From contig NZ_BMPO01000004.1 of the NCBI RefSeq assembly GCF_014647635.1, positions 62,001-126,000 of the forward strand: 64,000 nucleotides of DNA, written 5' to 3'. The position numbers and the translations under genes are program-made. Below are positions 48,819-58,270 of this stretch, piece after piece. Source of the stretch: Pseudomonas matsuisoli. Lineage in GTDB: Bacteria > Pseudomonadota > Gammaproteobacteria > Pseudomonadales > Pseudomonadaceae. Every line of letters begins with the position of its first letter. Positions within the stretch are counted from its first letter, which is position 1. The notes beneath the pieces were generated by a model, which was not told the origin of the DNA, did no database searches, and saw nothing but the letters and a program-made list of their open reading frames with translations.

Positions 48819-48835
48819 AATAATCCAGCGTTATT
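48819..48835 (-). promoter_or_regulatory. T-N11-A palindrome upstream of the catabolic operon
   Basis: AATAATCCAGCGTTATT, an AATAA-N7-TTATT palindrome containing a T-N11-A LysR core. It lies about 90-105 bases upstream of the DapA-like start. The same pattern lies at 50057-50073. A weaker relative begins AATAACTTCAAGT at 48924. Confidence 0.55.
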
Positions 48836-48959
48836 GATTCAATGTATGCGAGGGCATTTCCGCCGTTATTCAGGCGCACCTTAAATAGCAGGCAAGTAAG
48901 CGGTCGCTAATCAGGGATTATTCAATAACTTCAAGTAAGGCATTTTTAGAGAAAGCTCT

Positions 48960-49946
48960 TCAATCGAATCGAGACAACAACCAGTCACGCAGCCGGCAAC
49001 AGGCATCATCGTTCTCGCGGTCTTCCCTGAACGTCAGGTAATGCATGCTTTCGCTCAGCACCAACTCCTGCTCGACCGGGCGCACGAGCGTGCCGTTGGC
49101 GACGAAGCTGGAAACCAGATGATTCCAGCCAAGCGCCACGCCCTGATGGGTCAGGACCATACCGATCAACAGGTTGTAGTCGTTGGCGTTGAAGATATGT
49201 GGGCTTTCAGGGCTGCGCTTCTCGATATCGACATGCTGAAAATTCAGCCACACCCCCCAATCGACATGCTCCGCCACCTGCGAACGGCCATAGGGGCTGA
49301 GATTCAGCAGGACGCTGTCACGCAGCCCTTCCAGGGTCCGTATCTCCGGATGGCTCTCTAGATAGAGAGGCGTGCAGACCGGGTACACAACGTCATGACA
49401 CAGCGGATAACTGCGGTATCCATCGTGGATCTTCGCCATCTTGGTGATGAAGATATCGGGCCGAGCGCCCGGCTCCATCGACAGGAAATTCTGCGTGGTG
49501 ATGAGATTCAGGTCGATGTCCGGGTTCTGGCTGAAGAACGTCGGCAGATGCGAGGACAACCACAGCGCGGAAAACGCGGGCGAGCAGCACAGCGTCACTA
49601 CCCGCTTGCTGGTGTGATGGCTGCGAATGCGTTCCGCTGCCTGGTAGATATTGACGAACGAGAGCTGCGCCGCGTCGAAGAAAATGGAGCCCTCGACCGT
49701 CAGCTCCACCGCGCGCCCCGTGCGTTTGAACAACTCCGCACCCAGGTGGGCTTCCAATTCGCGAATCTGCCGACTGATCGCCGCTTGCGACACACACAGC
49801 GCTTCAGCCGCACGGGTAAAACTCTGGTATTTGGCCGCTGCCACGAATGACCTGACCGCCCGCAGGGACGGCATTTTCAGCAGAGTCATATCGGGGTCAG
49901 CGTGCTTGGCCATGATTGAGCAGGTCTCGTCCGGACGTTTCGACAT
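48960..49946 (-). CDS. LysR-family transcriptional regulator
   Basis: 328 residues with the Met at 49946 as start, chosen for GAGAGG just upstream; Met at 49913 or 49889 and a longer frame to 49985 are possible. The N-terminal helix-turn-helix is LRAVRSFVAAAKYQSFTRAAEALCVSQAAISRQIRELEAHLG; the effector domain is GcvA-like. It is transcribed divergently from the ProVWX genes and in the same direction as the catabolic operon, 228 bases before it. Palindromes with a LysR T-N11-A core lie on both sides (48819 and 50057), so it likely controls both units. Effector unknown. Confidence 0.87.
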   Translation of the reverse strand: MSKRPDETCSIMAKHADPDMTLLKMPSLRAVRSFVAAAKYQSFTRAAEALCVSQAAISRQIRELEAHLGAELFKRTGRAVELTVEGSIFFDAAQLSFVNIYQAAERIRSHHTSKRVVTLCCSPAFSALWLSSHLPTFFSQNPDIDLNLITTQNFLSMEPGARPDIFITKMAKIHDGYRSYPLCHDVVYPVCTPLYLESHPEIRTLEGLRDSVLLNLSPYGRSQVAEHVDWGVWLNFQHVDIEKRSPESPHIFNANDYNLLIGMVLTHQGVALGWNHLVSSFVANGTLVRPVEQELVLSESMHYLTFREDRENDDACCRLRDWLLSRFD

Positions 49947-50282
49947 GCGCCTCTCAACAAAGGCAGCCGGCGGAGCGTAGCGCAAAGCCTTTTCGCCAGC
50001 TACACGCCCCGCTTCTTGCCCGACTTGAACACCTCGTCAATACCAATTCGATCATCAATAACTTGGAGTTATTAACTGCGGGCTGAAAATGTCGTTGGAT
50101 GCCCGCCTTTTGATCGTAATAGATTGGACCTGCACGTTAATCGAACGATAAGACATTCAAAATAAGAACAGGAAGGCTTGCCGTGCGACCTATCACGATC
50201 TCTCTATTTAACTGCCAGAAAGAACTCAATCGTATTTCTTCGACGCGATATAAATTCTCGCGTCTATGCAGCGGAGGGAGCC
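49947..50282. promoter_or_regulatory. Divergent control region LysR - proV-like gene
   Basis: Gene-free, AT-rich. Holds the perfect palindrome AATAACTTGGAGTTATT at 50057-50073 (LysR T-N11-A core), promoters for both directions, and an RNA-level inverted repeat GACGCG at 50242-50247 with CGCGTC at 50259-50264, right before the strong GGAGGGAG ribosome site of the proV-like gene. Confidence 0.65.
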
Positions 50283-51320
50283 ATGAATAGCGCTGACGAT
50301 ATTCTATCTGTCCAACATATATATAAGATCTTTGGTGCACAGCCCGAACTTGCAATGGACATGTTGAATGCTGGCGCTGATAAAAGTGAGATATTTCAAA
50401 AAACGGGGCAGGCCGTTGGTGTATTCGACGCCAACTTCTCCGTAAGACGCGGCGAGATATTCGTGATCATGGGGCTTTCCGGATCAGGGAAGTCGACAAT
50501 GGTTCGCCTGTTCAACAGGTTGATAGAGCCAACATCCGGTTCGATTCAAATCAACGGCAAGGAAATCACCGGGTTACCGGACAAGGCCCTGCTCGACGTT
50601 CGCCGCAAGGACATGAGCATGGTCTTCCAGTCCTTCGCGCTGATGCCGCACATGAGCGTGCTGGTCAACGCCGCGTTCGGGCTCGAAATCGCCGGCATGT
50701 CCGAAAAGGAACGTAACGCTAGGGCGATGGAAGCCCTGCAACAGGTAGGCCTTGCCGGCTACGAACATTGTTACCCGCACGAGCTTTCTGGAGGTATGCA
50801 GCAACGGGTCGGGCTTGCTCGGGCACTCGCGAGCGATCCGGCAATCCTTCTGATGGACGAAGCGTTTTCCGCACTCGACCCTTTGATCCGTAGCGAGATG
50901 CAGGGCGAGTTGATCCGACTGCAGGCCGAGCAGAACCGCACCATCATCTTCATTTCCCATGACATCGAGGAAGCGATTCGGATCGGTCACCGGATCGCGA
51001 TCATGGAGGGTGGAAAAGTCGTCCAGATCGGCACACCGAAAGACCTCTTGTGCAACCCCGCCAACGACTATGTGCGGGCCTTCTTCAAAGGCTTTGATAC
51101 ATCGAAGGTGCTCAAGGCCGGTGATGTCGCACAGCTCGATCCCTCCGAAGCGTTCACACCTTCGCCAACCGCGCCCTCCGTTCGCTCCGACACCCCGCTG
51201 CAGGACATCTTCCATATCGTCGCCAGTGCAGGCAGACCCGTCGCGGTCCTCGACAGCCAGGGTCTCTTCCAGGGCACGATCTCGCCGGCCCAGCTGCTGC
51301 AAACGATGAGCCGCCACTGA
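50283..51320 (+). CDS. proV: Betaine/proline-type ABC transporter ATP-binding protein (ProV-like)
   Basis: 345 residues. It starts like ProV ([35 protein letters not shown]). Walker A is GLSGSGKST, signature LSGGMQQR, Walker [14 protein letters not shown] and H-loop ISHDIEEA. The C-terminal region holds a single CBS-like segment ([23 protein letters not shown]), whereas E. coli ProV is about 400 residues with two. Loss of one CBS suggests weaker or absent osmotic gating, fitting a catabolic importer. GGAGGGAG precedes the ATG. First gene of an operon with ProW, ProX and MmgE/PrpD-like genes. Confidence 0.88.
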   Translation: MNSADDILSVQHIYKIFGAQPELAMDMLNAGADKSEIFQKTGQAVGVFDANFSVRRGEIFVIMGLSGSGKSTMVRLFNRLIEPTSGSIQINGKEITGLPDKALLDVRRKDMSMVFQSFALMPHMSVLVNAAFGLEIAGMSEKERNARAMEALQQVGLAGYEHCYPHELSGGMQQRVGLARALASDPAILLMDEAFSALDPLIRSEMQGELIRLQAEQNRTIIFISHDIEEAIRIGHRIAIMEGGKVVQIGTPKDLLCNPANDYVRAFFKGFDTSKVLKAGDVAQLDPSEAFTPSPTAPSVRSDTPLQDIFHIVASAGRPVAVLDSQGLFQGTISPAQLLQTMSRH

Positions 51321-51374
51321 CGCTCGACTGCGTTTTTCGTCGGCGGCTCACGTCGATTACCGAGGTAAATCTCC

Positions 51375-52340
51375 ATGTCCGATTTCAACCTGCTTGATCC
51401 GTTCGCGTCCGTCCGCGTCCCTGTCGGTTCCTGGGTGGAAAGCTCCCTGACCTTTCTCGTCCAGAATTTCCGAGATGTGTTCCGCTCCATTCGCTGGCCC
51501 GTCGATCAGGTGCTTTCCGGCATCCAGAGCGGATTGTTATCGGTCCCTCCTACGATATTCATCATCCTGGCCGCATTGATCGGTTGGCAGGTAGGCGGCC
51601 GCCGTATCGGCGCCATGTGCGCCATCACGTTGACGATGATCGGTTTGGTCGGTGTCTGGAACGACGCCATGGTCACGCTGGCACTCGTACTGACGTCGCT
51701 GTTCTTCTGCGCGGCCATCGGTATTCCACTGGGCATCCTCTGCGCCGCGAGCAACCGGACCGAAGCCATACTGCGCCCCGTACTCGATGCGATGCAGACG
51801 CTACCCGCCTTCGTCTATCTGGTGCCCGTGGTCATGTTGTTCGGTATCGGCAACGTGCCAGGCGTAATGGTCACCATCATCTTCTCCATCGCACCGCTGG
51901 TACGCCTGACCAACCTGGGTATCCGCCAGGTGCCGGCCGATAAGATCGAAGCGGCGCGCGCATTCGGCTGCACACCACGGCAGATGCTGCTTCGCGTGCA
52001 AATGCCTTTGGCGGCGCCGACGATCATGGCCGGCGTGAACCAGACGCTCATGCTGTCGCTGTCGATGGTAGTGATCGCCTCGATGATTTCCGTCGGCGGG
52101 CTGGGGCTCATGGTCCTCCAGGGAATCGGTCGCCTGGACATGGGGCTCGCCTCGGTCGGTGGCATCGGCCTGGTGCTGTTGGCCATCTTCCTCGACCGCC
52201 TGACACAGGCCATGGGCGAACGCACGAACAAGGCGGCACCTGGAACACGCTGGTTCCAGTCAGGCCCGCTCGGCCTGATTTTCCGCGCCAAGATCAGCAA
52301 GCCCGTACCCGCCGCGACACCCCAATCACAAACCGAATAA
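51375..52340 (+). CDS. proW: Betaine/proline-type ABC transporter permease (ProW-like)
   Basis: 321 residues with about seven membrane segments and the ProW/OpuAB permease fold: an N-terminal extension ([25 protein letters not shown]), LQTLPAF-type motif as [24 protein letters not shown], and the EAA loop [31 protein letters not shown]. It pairs with the ProV-like ATPase 54 bases upstream. The long cytoplasmic N-terminus matches E. coli ProW in kind though it is shorter. Confidence 0.92.
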   Translation: MSDFNLLDPFASVRVPVGSWVESSLTFLVQNFRDVFRSIRWPVDQVLSGIQSGLLSVPPTIFIILAALIGWQVGGRRIGAMCAITLTMIGLVGVWNDAMVTLALVLTSLFFCAAIGIPLGILCAASNRTEAILRPVLDAMQTLPAFVYLVPVVMLFGIGNVPGVMVTIIFSIAPLVRLTNLGIRQVPADKIEAARAFGCTPRQMLLRVQMPLAAPTIMAGVNQTLMLSLSMVVIASMISVGGLGLMVLQGIGRLDMGLASVGGIGLVLLAIFLDRLTQAMGERTNKAAPGTRWFQSGPLGLIFRAKISKPVPAATPQSQTE

Positions 52341-52402
52341 GGGTCCAGAACGCGGCACCTCATTTAAACCTGCCATTAAAAAATGTCGAAAAGGTAGTCC
52401 AA

Positions 52403-53431
52403 ATGAAAGCAAACGGTCTGAGCTTCAAACGTGGGATTGTCCAATGCGCGATGGCAACGTCGCTGCTGTTGAGTGCATTCGCCGGCAGTGCCAATGCCGC
52501 GGAGCAGCCAGGAGACGGCGTCGAAGTCACGCCCATTTTCCCGACCATTTCGGAAGAACGTTTTCGCGGCGAAATCGCCATGGCGGGCCTGAGCGAACTC
52601 GGCTATGACGTCCAGAAGCCGAAGGAGACGGACTACCCCGCGATGATGCTCGCGCTGTCCTACGGTGATGCCGATTTCACGGTGCACATCTGGGAACACC
52701 TGCACGCCGCGTTCTACGAGAAAGCCGGCGGTGACAGCGCCATGGTGAAAGTGGGCGATGCCATGAAAGGCGTGCTGCAGGGTTACAAGATCGATAAGAA
52801 AACGGCGGATCAGTACAACATCAAGTCGCTGGAAGACCTGAAGAAGCCGGAGATCGCCAAACTGTTCGACAGTGACGGCGATGGCAAAGCGAACCTCACG
52901 GGCTGCAACCCGGGCTGGGGCTGTGAACTCATCGTCGAGCATCAACTGAAGGCCTACGGACTTCAGGATGCCGTGACCCACGATCGCGGTTCCTATTTCG
53001 CGCTGATGGCCGACGTCATCACTCGCTACAAGGAAGGCAAACCGATCCTTTACTTCACCTGGGTCCCACAGTGGATCGACAGCGTGCTAGTGAACAACAA
53101 GGATGTCGTCTGGCTCCCCGTACCCTACACCGACCTGCCGGACGGCAAGAACGACGTGAACACCACGTTCGATGGCATCAACCTCGGCTCCGCCGTCGAC
53201 ACCATCAAGACCGTGGCGAGCAAGGACTTCGCCGAGGACAACCCCGCCGCCATCGCATTCCTCTCCCGTTTCCATATCGAGCCGAAGGATGAAAGCGAGC
53301 AGAACCTGAAGATGCATAACGGCGAGAACTCGCAAGCCGACATCAAGCGCCACGCCGATGAGTGGATCGCCGCTCACCGCGCCGAGTTCGACTCATGGCT
53401 TGCCGCGGCCCGTGCCGCCGCAAAAGAGTAA
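52403..53431 (+). CDS. proX: Betaine-type periplasmic binding protein (ProX-like)
   Basis: 342 residues with a signal peptide (cleaved near SANAAEQP). It aligns with E. coli ProX: GVEVTPIFPTISEERFRGEI, GYKIDKKTADQYNI, KLFDSDGDGKANLTGCNPGWGCE and ITRYKEGKPILYFTWVPQW. Trp97, Trp172 and Trp220 have the same 75 and 48 residue spacings as Trp65, Trp140 and Trp188 of mature E. coli ProX, the box that holds the quaternary ammonium of glycine or proline betaine. This supports a betaine ligand. It ends the transporter part of the operon; an attenuator-like hairpin follows. Confidence 0.93.
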   Translation: MKANGLSFKRGIVQCAMATSLLLSAFAGSANAAEQPGDGVEVTPIFPTISEERFRGEIAMAGLSELGYDVQKPKETDYPAMMLALSYGDADFTVHIWEHLHAAFYEKAGGDSAMVKVGDAMKGVLQGYKIDKKTADQYNIKSLEDLKKPEIAKLFDSDGDGKANLTGCNPGWGCELIVEHQLKAYGLQDAVTHDRGSYFALMADVITRYKEGKPILYFTWVPQWIDSVLVNNKDVVWLPVPYTDLPDGKNDVNTTFDGINLGSAVDTIKTVASKDFAEDNPAAIAFLSRFHIEPKDESEQNLKMHNGENSQADIKRHADEWIAAHRAEFDSWLAAARAAAKE

Positions 53432-53450
53432 TTCTTTCAGGTATCAGCCA

Positions 53451-53478
53451 GAGGGCGCTTTCGGGCGCTCTCTTCCGT
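53451..53478 (+). terminator. Attenuator-like hairpin between proX-like and MmgE/PrpD-like genes
   Basis: GAGGGCGC at 53451-53458 pairs, with one G-T wobble, with GCGCTCTC at about 53465-53472, then TTCCGTT. It would reduce but probably not stop readthrough into the next gene. Confidence 0.5.
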
Positions 53479-53494
53479 TAAGGAGATAAGGCAC

Positions 53495-54832
53495 ATGACC
53501 GCTCTAAATTTCACCCGCACGCTCGAATTCCACCGGGTTCCGCCCTTCACTCGCCATCTGGTCAAGACGTGCCTGCTGGACATCATCGGCACCGGCGCGG
53601 GCGCGCTTCGCAGCAAGGCGAGCGGCGCCGCGCGTGAGTATGCGGTGGAACACCATCCTGCCGGTCGGCTAGGTGCGCGTCTGCTGTTCGACGGGCGCCG
53701 TGTGCACCCGCTGGGTGCGGCCTATGCCGGCGGTTTCACCATCGACAGCCTGGATGCCCATGAAGGCCACTTCACGTCCAAAGGTCACGCTGGCGCAACC
53801 GTGGTACCGGCCATTCTGGCTCTCGTCGACGCCTATCGTGCAGGCGGGTCGGAGATTTCGGGCAAAGAGCTGCTGGCATTGCTCACCATCGGCTACGAGG
53901 TGTCCCTGAGAAGCGGCGTAGCACTGATGGCCAGCGCTACCGACTATCACGCATCGGGTGCGTTCTCCGGCTTGGGCGTGGTGATGGCTGCTTCGCGACT
54001 GCTGGATCTCGATTCTGAAACCACGCGTCATGCCCTTGGCATCGCCGAATACTTCGGACCGCGTTGCCCGATGATGCGCCTGATCGACCACCCCTCGATG
54101 CTTCGCGATGCCCACGGCGCAGGCGCTTACGCCGGTATCAACGCGGTGTTGATGGCCAAGGCCGGCATTACCGGTGCGCCTGCCGTTACCGTCGAAGACC
54201 CGGCCTACGCGCCACAATGGTCGGACCTCGGTAGCCGTTGGGAGATCGATGCGCAGTACTTCAAACCCTGGCCGGTATGCCGCTGGGCACAAGCGGCGCT
54301 CAGTGCGCTGACGCAGCTGATGAAAACGCACGAAGAGGTTCGCGCCGATAACGTCGTGGCGATTCGTGTCGAGACGTTCAGCGAGTCGGTCCGCTTGCAG
54401 GGCTACACGCCGGCTAACGAAGATGAAGCCCAGTACGCGCTCGCCTTCCCCCTGGCAGCCTTGCTGGTACGTGGGCAGCTCGGTGCGGCGGAGGTCATTG
54501 GCGACGCCATCCACTCGCCCGAAATCATTGCGGCATGCCAGAAAATCACCATCGTCGAGGCGGATGATCTATCGGCCAGATTCCCAGGAGAAATCCTTTC
54601 GCGTGTACACGTCGAAACGCGCGACGGCCTTACCTTCAGCAGCGAGACGACGGTCGCAAAGGGCGACCCCCTTGATCGCATGAGCGATGAGGAATTCGTC
54701 GAAAAGTACAACCTGCTGGCGTATGGCACGCTCGGCCAGGCACGTGCCGATGCCATCCGCGAGCACATCGACGCGCTCGAAGAATCACCCGACTGCGCCG
54801 GGTTACTGGAGTTATTGCTGTCACCTCGCTAG
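53495..54832 (+). CDS. MmgE/PrpD-family protein
   Basis: 445 residues of the MmgE/PrpD fold, with the N-terminal helical domain (TCLLDIIGTGAGAL, FTIDSLDAHEGHFTSKGHAGATVVPA) and the C-terminal alpha/beta part (VGDAIHSPEI; ARFPGEILSRVHVETRDG). PrpD is a 2-methylcitrate dehydratase; relatives include iminodisuccinate epimerase and cis-aconitate decarboxylase. A strong AAGGAG site precedes the ATG, 63 bases after proX. Its place behind a betaine importer is unusual and hints at an epimerase or lyase acting on the imported compound. Function not known. Confidence 0.85.
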   Translation: MTALNFTRTLEFHRVPPFTRHLVKTCLLDIIGTGAGALRSKASGAAREYAVEHHPAGRLGARLLFDGRRVHPLGAAYAGGFTIDSLDAHEGHFTSKGHAGATVVPAILALVDAYRAGGSEISGKELLALLTIGYEVSLRSGVALMASATDYHASGAFSGLGVVMAASRLLDLDSETTRHALGIAEYFGPRCPMMRLIDHPSMLRDAHGAGAYAGINAVLMAKAGITGAPAVTVEDPAYAPQWSDLGSRWEIDAQYFKPWPVCRWAQAALSALTQLMKTHEEVRADNVVAIRVETFSESVRLQGYTPANEDEAQYALAFPLAALLVRGQLGAAEVIGDAIHSPEIIAACQKITIVEADDLSARFPGEILSRVHVETRDGLTFSSETTVAKGDPLDRMSDEEFVEKYNLLAYGTLGQARADAIREHIDALEESPDCAGLLELLLSPR

Positions 54833-54996
54833 GCGTTTCCACGAAAGGACGGCGGTCGGTATGGGGCAGGGTTTCACCGCGTATTTCATCCGGACGTACG
54901 TGGGTGCCTACGTCATCGAGCCACGTTCGAGCACCGACGTAATGCGCTGAGCTGAGCACATGACATGCCCAGCCCAACCGCTGAATGCGACCGCGC

Positions 54997-55212
54997 TCAG
55001 AGCTTGGCGATCGACACTTCCGTCGACTTCACGAACGCGATCACCTCGCTGCCTACGTCGAGTTCCAGCTCGCGTACCGAGCGGGTGGTGATGACCGAGG
55101 TCACGATACCGGCAGCGGTCTGCACGTCGATTTCCGACAGCACGTCGCCGATGACGATTTCCTTGATGGTGCCTTTGAACTGGTTACGAACGTTGATGGC
55201 CTTGATGGTCAT
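54997..55212 (-). CDS. ssuF: Molbindin-like TOBE protein SsuF
   Basis: 71 residues forming one TOBE/Mop domain (MTIKAINVRNQFKGTIKEIVIGDVLSEIDVQTAAG, TTRSVRELELDVGSEVIAFVKSTEVSIAKL). Mop proteins bind molybdate; P. putida SsuF is a molbindin-like protein encoded at the end of ssuEADCBF and needed for growth on sulfonates. It is the last gene of the minus-strand operon, 33 bases after ssuB. Name is from family plus position. Confidence 0.87.
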   Translation of the reverse strand: MTIKAINVRNQFKGTIKEIVIGDVLSEIDVQTAAGIVTSVITTRSVRELELDVGSEVIAFVKSTEVSIAKL

Positions 55213-55245
55213 GGTCTCTCTCCTACAGCGGATGGGATGAATGGA

Positions 55246-56046
55246 TCAAAGCGCCCAACGCAAATGCGTCGGGAGCGGGTTGGTGGGCTCGGGCTGGTCT
55301 TCACCATGCGGCAGCGACAACACCCGGTTGAGTACCTGCGCCTCGAATGCGGCCAACTCGGCAGAGGCCCGCGGCCGTGGGCGCGGCACGGTAACGTCGA
55401 TATCGAGGCCGATACCGCCCTCCTCAATGAGGATCACGCGATCGGCGACCGCCACGGCTTCGCTGACATCGTGCGTAACCAGCAGGACGGTGAAGCCATG
55501 CTGTTGCCAGAGGCGCTCGATGAGCTGCTGCATCTCGATACGGGTGAGTGCGTCCAGCGCGCCCAAGGGTTCATCGAGCAACAACAAACGCGGCTGATGG
55601 ATCAGTGCACGGGCCAGCGCGACACGTTGCTTCTGGCCACCGGACAAGGCTGCTGGCCACTCATTGGCACGGTCGGCCAGGCCCACTGCATTCAACGCGT
55701 CTCCTGCACGGGCCCGCCAGTCACCGGACAAGCCCAGACCGACGTTGTCGATGACGCGTTTCCATGGCAACAGACGCGAATCCTGGAACATCAGACGTGT
55801 GTCTTCGCGCGTTTCGCTCAGCGGCTTGCCGCTCGCAAAAAGGCTTCCGCCCGAGGGTTGATCGAGGCTGGCGAGCAGACGCAGTAGCGTGCTCTTGCCG
55901 CAACCACTGCGCCCTACGACGGCAACGAACTGCCCCGCCGGAATATCCAGGTCGATGGCCTTGAGGACTTCGCGCTCACCAAATGCCTTGCGAATCCCTC
56001 GCAGGGCCAGCGGTGCGCCTCTTTTGATGCTGTGCAGAGCGGTCAT
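55246..56046 (-). CDS. ssuB: Aliphatic sulfonate ABC transporter ATP-binding protein
   Basis: 266 residues from the ATG at 56046, which overlaps the ssuC stop (ATGA). Walker [10 protein letters not shown], signature LSGGQKQR, Walker [13 protein letters not shown] and H-loop LVTHDVSEA; style is SsuB/TauB. A longer frame to 56091 is not family-like. It energises sulfonate uptake with SsuC and SsuA. Confidence 0.95.
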   Translation of the reverse strand: MTALHSIKRGAPLALRGIRKAFGEREVLKAIDLDIPAGQFVAVVGRSGCGKSTLLRLLASLDQPSGGSLFASGKPLSETREDTRLMFQDSRLLPWKRVIDNVGLGLSGDWRARAGDALNAVGLADRANEWPAALSGGQKQRVALARALIHQPRLLLLDEPLGALDALTRIEMQQLIERLWQQHGFTVLLVTHDVSEAVAVADRVILIEEGGIGLDIDVTVPRPRPRASAELAAFEAQVLNRVLSLPHGEDQPEPTNPLPTHLRWAL

Positions 56047-56837
56047 TTGGCGCCTCCCTTGACCTGATACGCCGGATGCCAGCGCAGCCATACGCGCTCC
56101 AGACTTCGGGCGGCAACGTCGGCCAATTTGCCGAGCACGGCGTACAACAGGATGGCCAGCACGACCACGTCGGTCTGCAGGAACTCACGGGCGTTCATGG
56201 CGAGATAGCCAATGCCGCTGCTGGCGGAAATGGTCTCCGCAACGATCAGCGTCAGCCACATGAAACCCAGTGCGAAGCGTACGCCCACGAGGATGGATGG
56301 CAGCGCTCCCGGCAGGATCACCTGACGAAACAGCGCGAAACCGGACAGGCCGTAGCTGCGCGACATTTCGACCAGCGCGGGGTCGACGTTGCGAATGCCG
56401 TGGTAGGTGTTGAGGTAGATAGGGAACAGCGTACCGAGGGCGACGAGGAAGATCTTCGCGCTCTCGTCGATACCGAACCACAGGATCACCAGCGGGATGA
56501 GCGCCAAGTGCGGCACGTTACGGATCATCTGCACGGAGCTGTCGAGGAAGCGTTCGCCCCACTTCGACAGGCCGGTGATGAAGCCCAGCAGCAGGCCGAT
56601 TCCGCCACCGATGACGAAGCCTACCGCCGCACGCCAGCCGCTGATCGCAAGGTGCGTCCAGATTTCACCGCTGGACAGCAACGCCCAGCCGGCTTCGACG
56701 ACCGCGCTCGGTGCAGGAAGGATTCGGCTGGATAGCCAGCCGGTGGTGACCGCGAGCTGCCAGAGAGCGATCAAGCCAATCGGCAGGACCCAGGGCGCGA
56801 TGCGTTGCGCCCATTTATCGGTAGTCGTGTTGCTCAT
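56043..56837 (-). CDS. ssuC: Aliphatic sulfonate ABC transporter permease
   Basis: 264 residues with six membrane segments and the SsuC/TauC permease fold; EAA loop around [30 protein letters not shown]. It follows ssuD by 169 bases, a gap holding two REP units, and overlaps ssuB by four bases. Confidence 0.95.
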   Translation of the reverse strand: MSNTTTDKWAQRIAPWVLPIGLIALWQLAVTTGWLSSRILPAPSAVVEAGWALLSSGEIWTHLAISGWRAAVGFVIGGGIGLLLGFITGLSKWGERFLDSSVQMIRNVPHLALIPLVILWFGIDESAKIFLVALGTLFPIYLNTYHGIRNVDPALVEMSRSYGLSGFALFRQVILPGALPSILVGVRFALGFMWLTLIVAETISASSGIGYLAMNAREFLQTDVVVLAILLYAVLGKLADVAARSLERVWLRWHPAYQVKGGAK

Positions 56838-56895
56838 GTGTGTCTCGCGCCTTTTCTAGTTTCTGTCCGTTTATGCGGGGAATGCACCGGCCCCT

Positions 56896-56981
56896 GTAGG
56901 AGCCCACTTGTGGGCGATCGCGGGCGGTCAGTCAGCACAGGATGTTCGGTCGACCCTGATCGCCCACAAGTGGGCTCCTAC
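56896..56981. repeat. REP pair inside the ssu operon
   Basis: Forward unit at 56896-56924 (GTAGGAGCCCACTTGTGGGC) and reverse unit at about 56958-56981 (GCCCACAAGTGGGCTCCTAC). They lie between ssuD and ssuC, in transcribed sequence, and could give different mRNA stability to ssuEAD and ssuCBF. Confidence 0.9.
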
Positions 56982-57006
56982 AAAAAGCGCAGCGGCGTGG
57001 GCCTTC

Positions 57007-58155
57007 TCAACTCGCTGACGCCGCTTTCGGCAGGATGTCGTTCGCGACCATCTCACCGAACGGGCTGATGTAGCCGATGCCATCGCCCTGCTGCGGGCGA
57101 GCCACATCGAGGTGCGGGAACAGCAGTTCCGCCACGCGGTACGACTCTTCCAGGTGCGGGTAGCCGGAGAAGATGAACGTATCGATACCGAGGTCCGCAT
57201 ATTCCTTCACCCGCGCGGCGACGGTCGGACCGTCGCCTACCAACGCCGTACCGGCACCACCGCGAACCAGGCCGACGCCCGCCCAGAGATTTGGGCTGAC
57301 CTCCAATTGATCGCGACGACCTTTGTGCAGCGCCGCCATGCGTTGCTGGCCCAAGGAGTCGAATCGAGCAAAGGCTGCCTGGGCCTTGGCGATCATCTCG
57401 TCGTCGAGGTTGGCGATCAGGCGATCCGCTGCCTTCCACGCCTCTTCATTGGTTTCGCGGACGATGACATGCAGGCGAATGCCGAAGCGCACGGTGCGCC
57501 CCTGCTTCGCTGCCTTCTCGCGAACCTGGGCGATCTTTTCCGCAACCGCCGCAGGAGGCTCGCCCCAGGTCAGGTACAGCTCGACCTGCTCTGCTGCCAA
57601 GTCCTGCGCAGCCTCGGACGATCCGCCGAAATACAGCGGTGGGCGTGGCTGTTGCAGCGGCGGGTAGAGCAGCTTCGCGCCCTTCACCTGAATGTGCTTG
57701 CCGTCATAGTCGACGGTCTCGCCCTCCAGCACGCGACGCCAGATACGGGTGAACTCGACCGACGCCTCGTAGCGCTCGGCATGGGACAGGTTCAGACCGT
57801 CGCCAGCCAACTCATCGGGATCACCACCGGTAACGAGGTTGAACAGCGCACGCCCGCCGGACAGCCGATCCAGGGTCGCCGCTTGGCGTGCTGCGACGGT
57901 CGGAGAAATGATGCCGGGCCGTAGCGCGACGAGGAATTTCAACCGCTGCGTGGCCGGAATGAGTGAAGCGGCCACCAGCCAGGAGTCCTCGCAGGAGCGG
58001 CCAGTCGGAATCAGTACGCCGCCGAAGCCTAAGCGATCCGCGGCCTGGGCGACCTGAGCGAGATAGCCATGGTCGACAGCGCGAGCGCCCTCGGACGTGC
58101 CCAGGTAATGCCCATCGCCGTGAGTGGGTAGAAACCAGAAGATGTTGAGGCTCAT
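57007..58155 (-). CDS. ssuD: FMNH2-dependent alkanesulfonate monooxygenase
   Basis: 382 residues of the bacterial luciferase-like TIM barrel. SsuD motifs: [20 protein letters not shown] at the start, [28 protein letters not shown], and [17 protein letters not shown]. It uses FMNH2 from SsuE to release sulfite and an aldehyde from alkanesulfonates. Full length for the family. 115 bases after ssuA, with a REP unit in the gap (58217-58239). Confidence 0.97.
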   Translation of the reverse strand: MSLNIFWFLPTHGDGHYLGTSEGARAVDHGYLAQVAQAADRLGFGGVLIPTGRSCEDSWLVAASLIPATQRLKFLVALRPGIISPTVAARQAATLDRLSGGRALFNLVTGGDPDELAGDGLNLSHAERYEASVEFTRIWRRVLEGETVDYDGKHIQVKGAKLLYPPLQQPRPPLYFGGSSEAAQDLAAEQVELYLTWGEPPAAVAEKIAQVREKAAKQGRTVRFGIRLHVIVRETNEEAWKAADRLIANLDDEMIAKAQAAFARFDSLGQQRMAALHKGRRDQLEVSPNLWAGVGLVRGGAGTALVGDGPTVAARVKEYADLGIDTFIFSGYPHLEESYRVAELLFPHLDVARPQQGDGIGYISPFGEMVANDILPKAASAS

Positions 58156-58216
58156 GAAATCTCCTTCCCCCGCGTTTTCGCGTGGGGTTTAGAACGGTGT
58201 CAGTAGTCATTTTTTT

Positions 58217-58239
58217 GTGGGAGCGGATCGCCGCCCGAT
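58217..58239. repeat. Single REP unit between ssuA and ssuD
   Basis: GTGGGAGCGGATCGCCGCCCGAT-type palindrome, diverged member of the GTGGGAGC family, with a partial second copy to its right. Confidence 0.6.
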
Positions 58240-58270
58240 CCACCCCCACAATCACTTAAGTAAACAGCAC

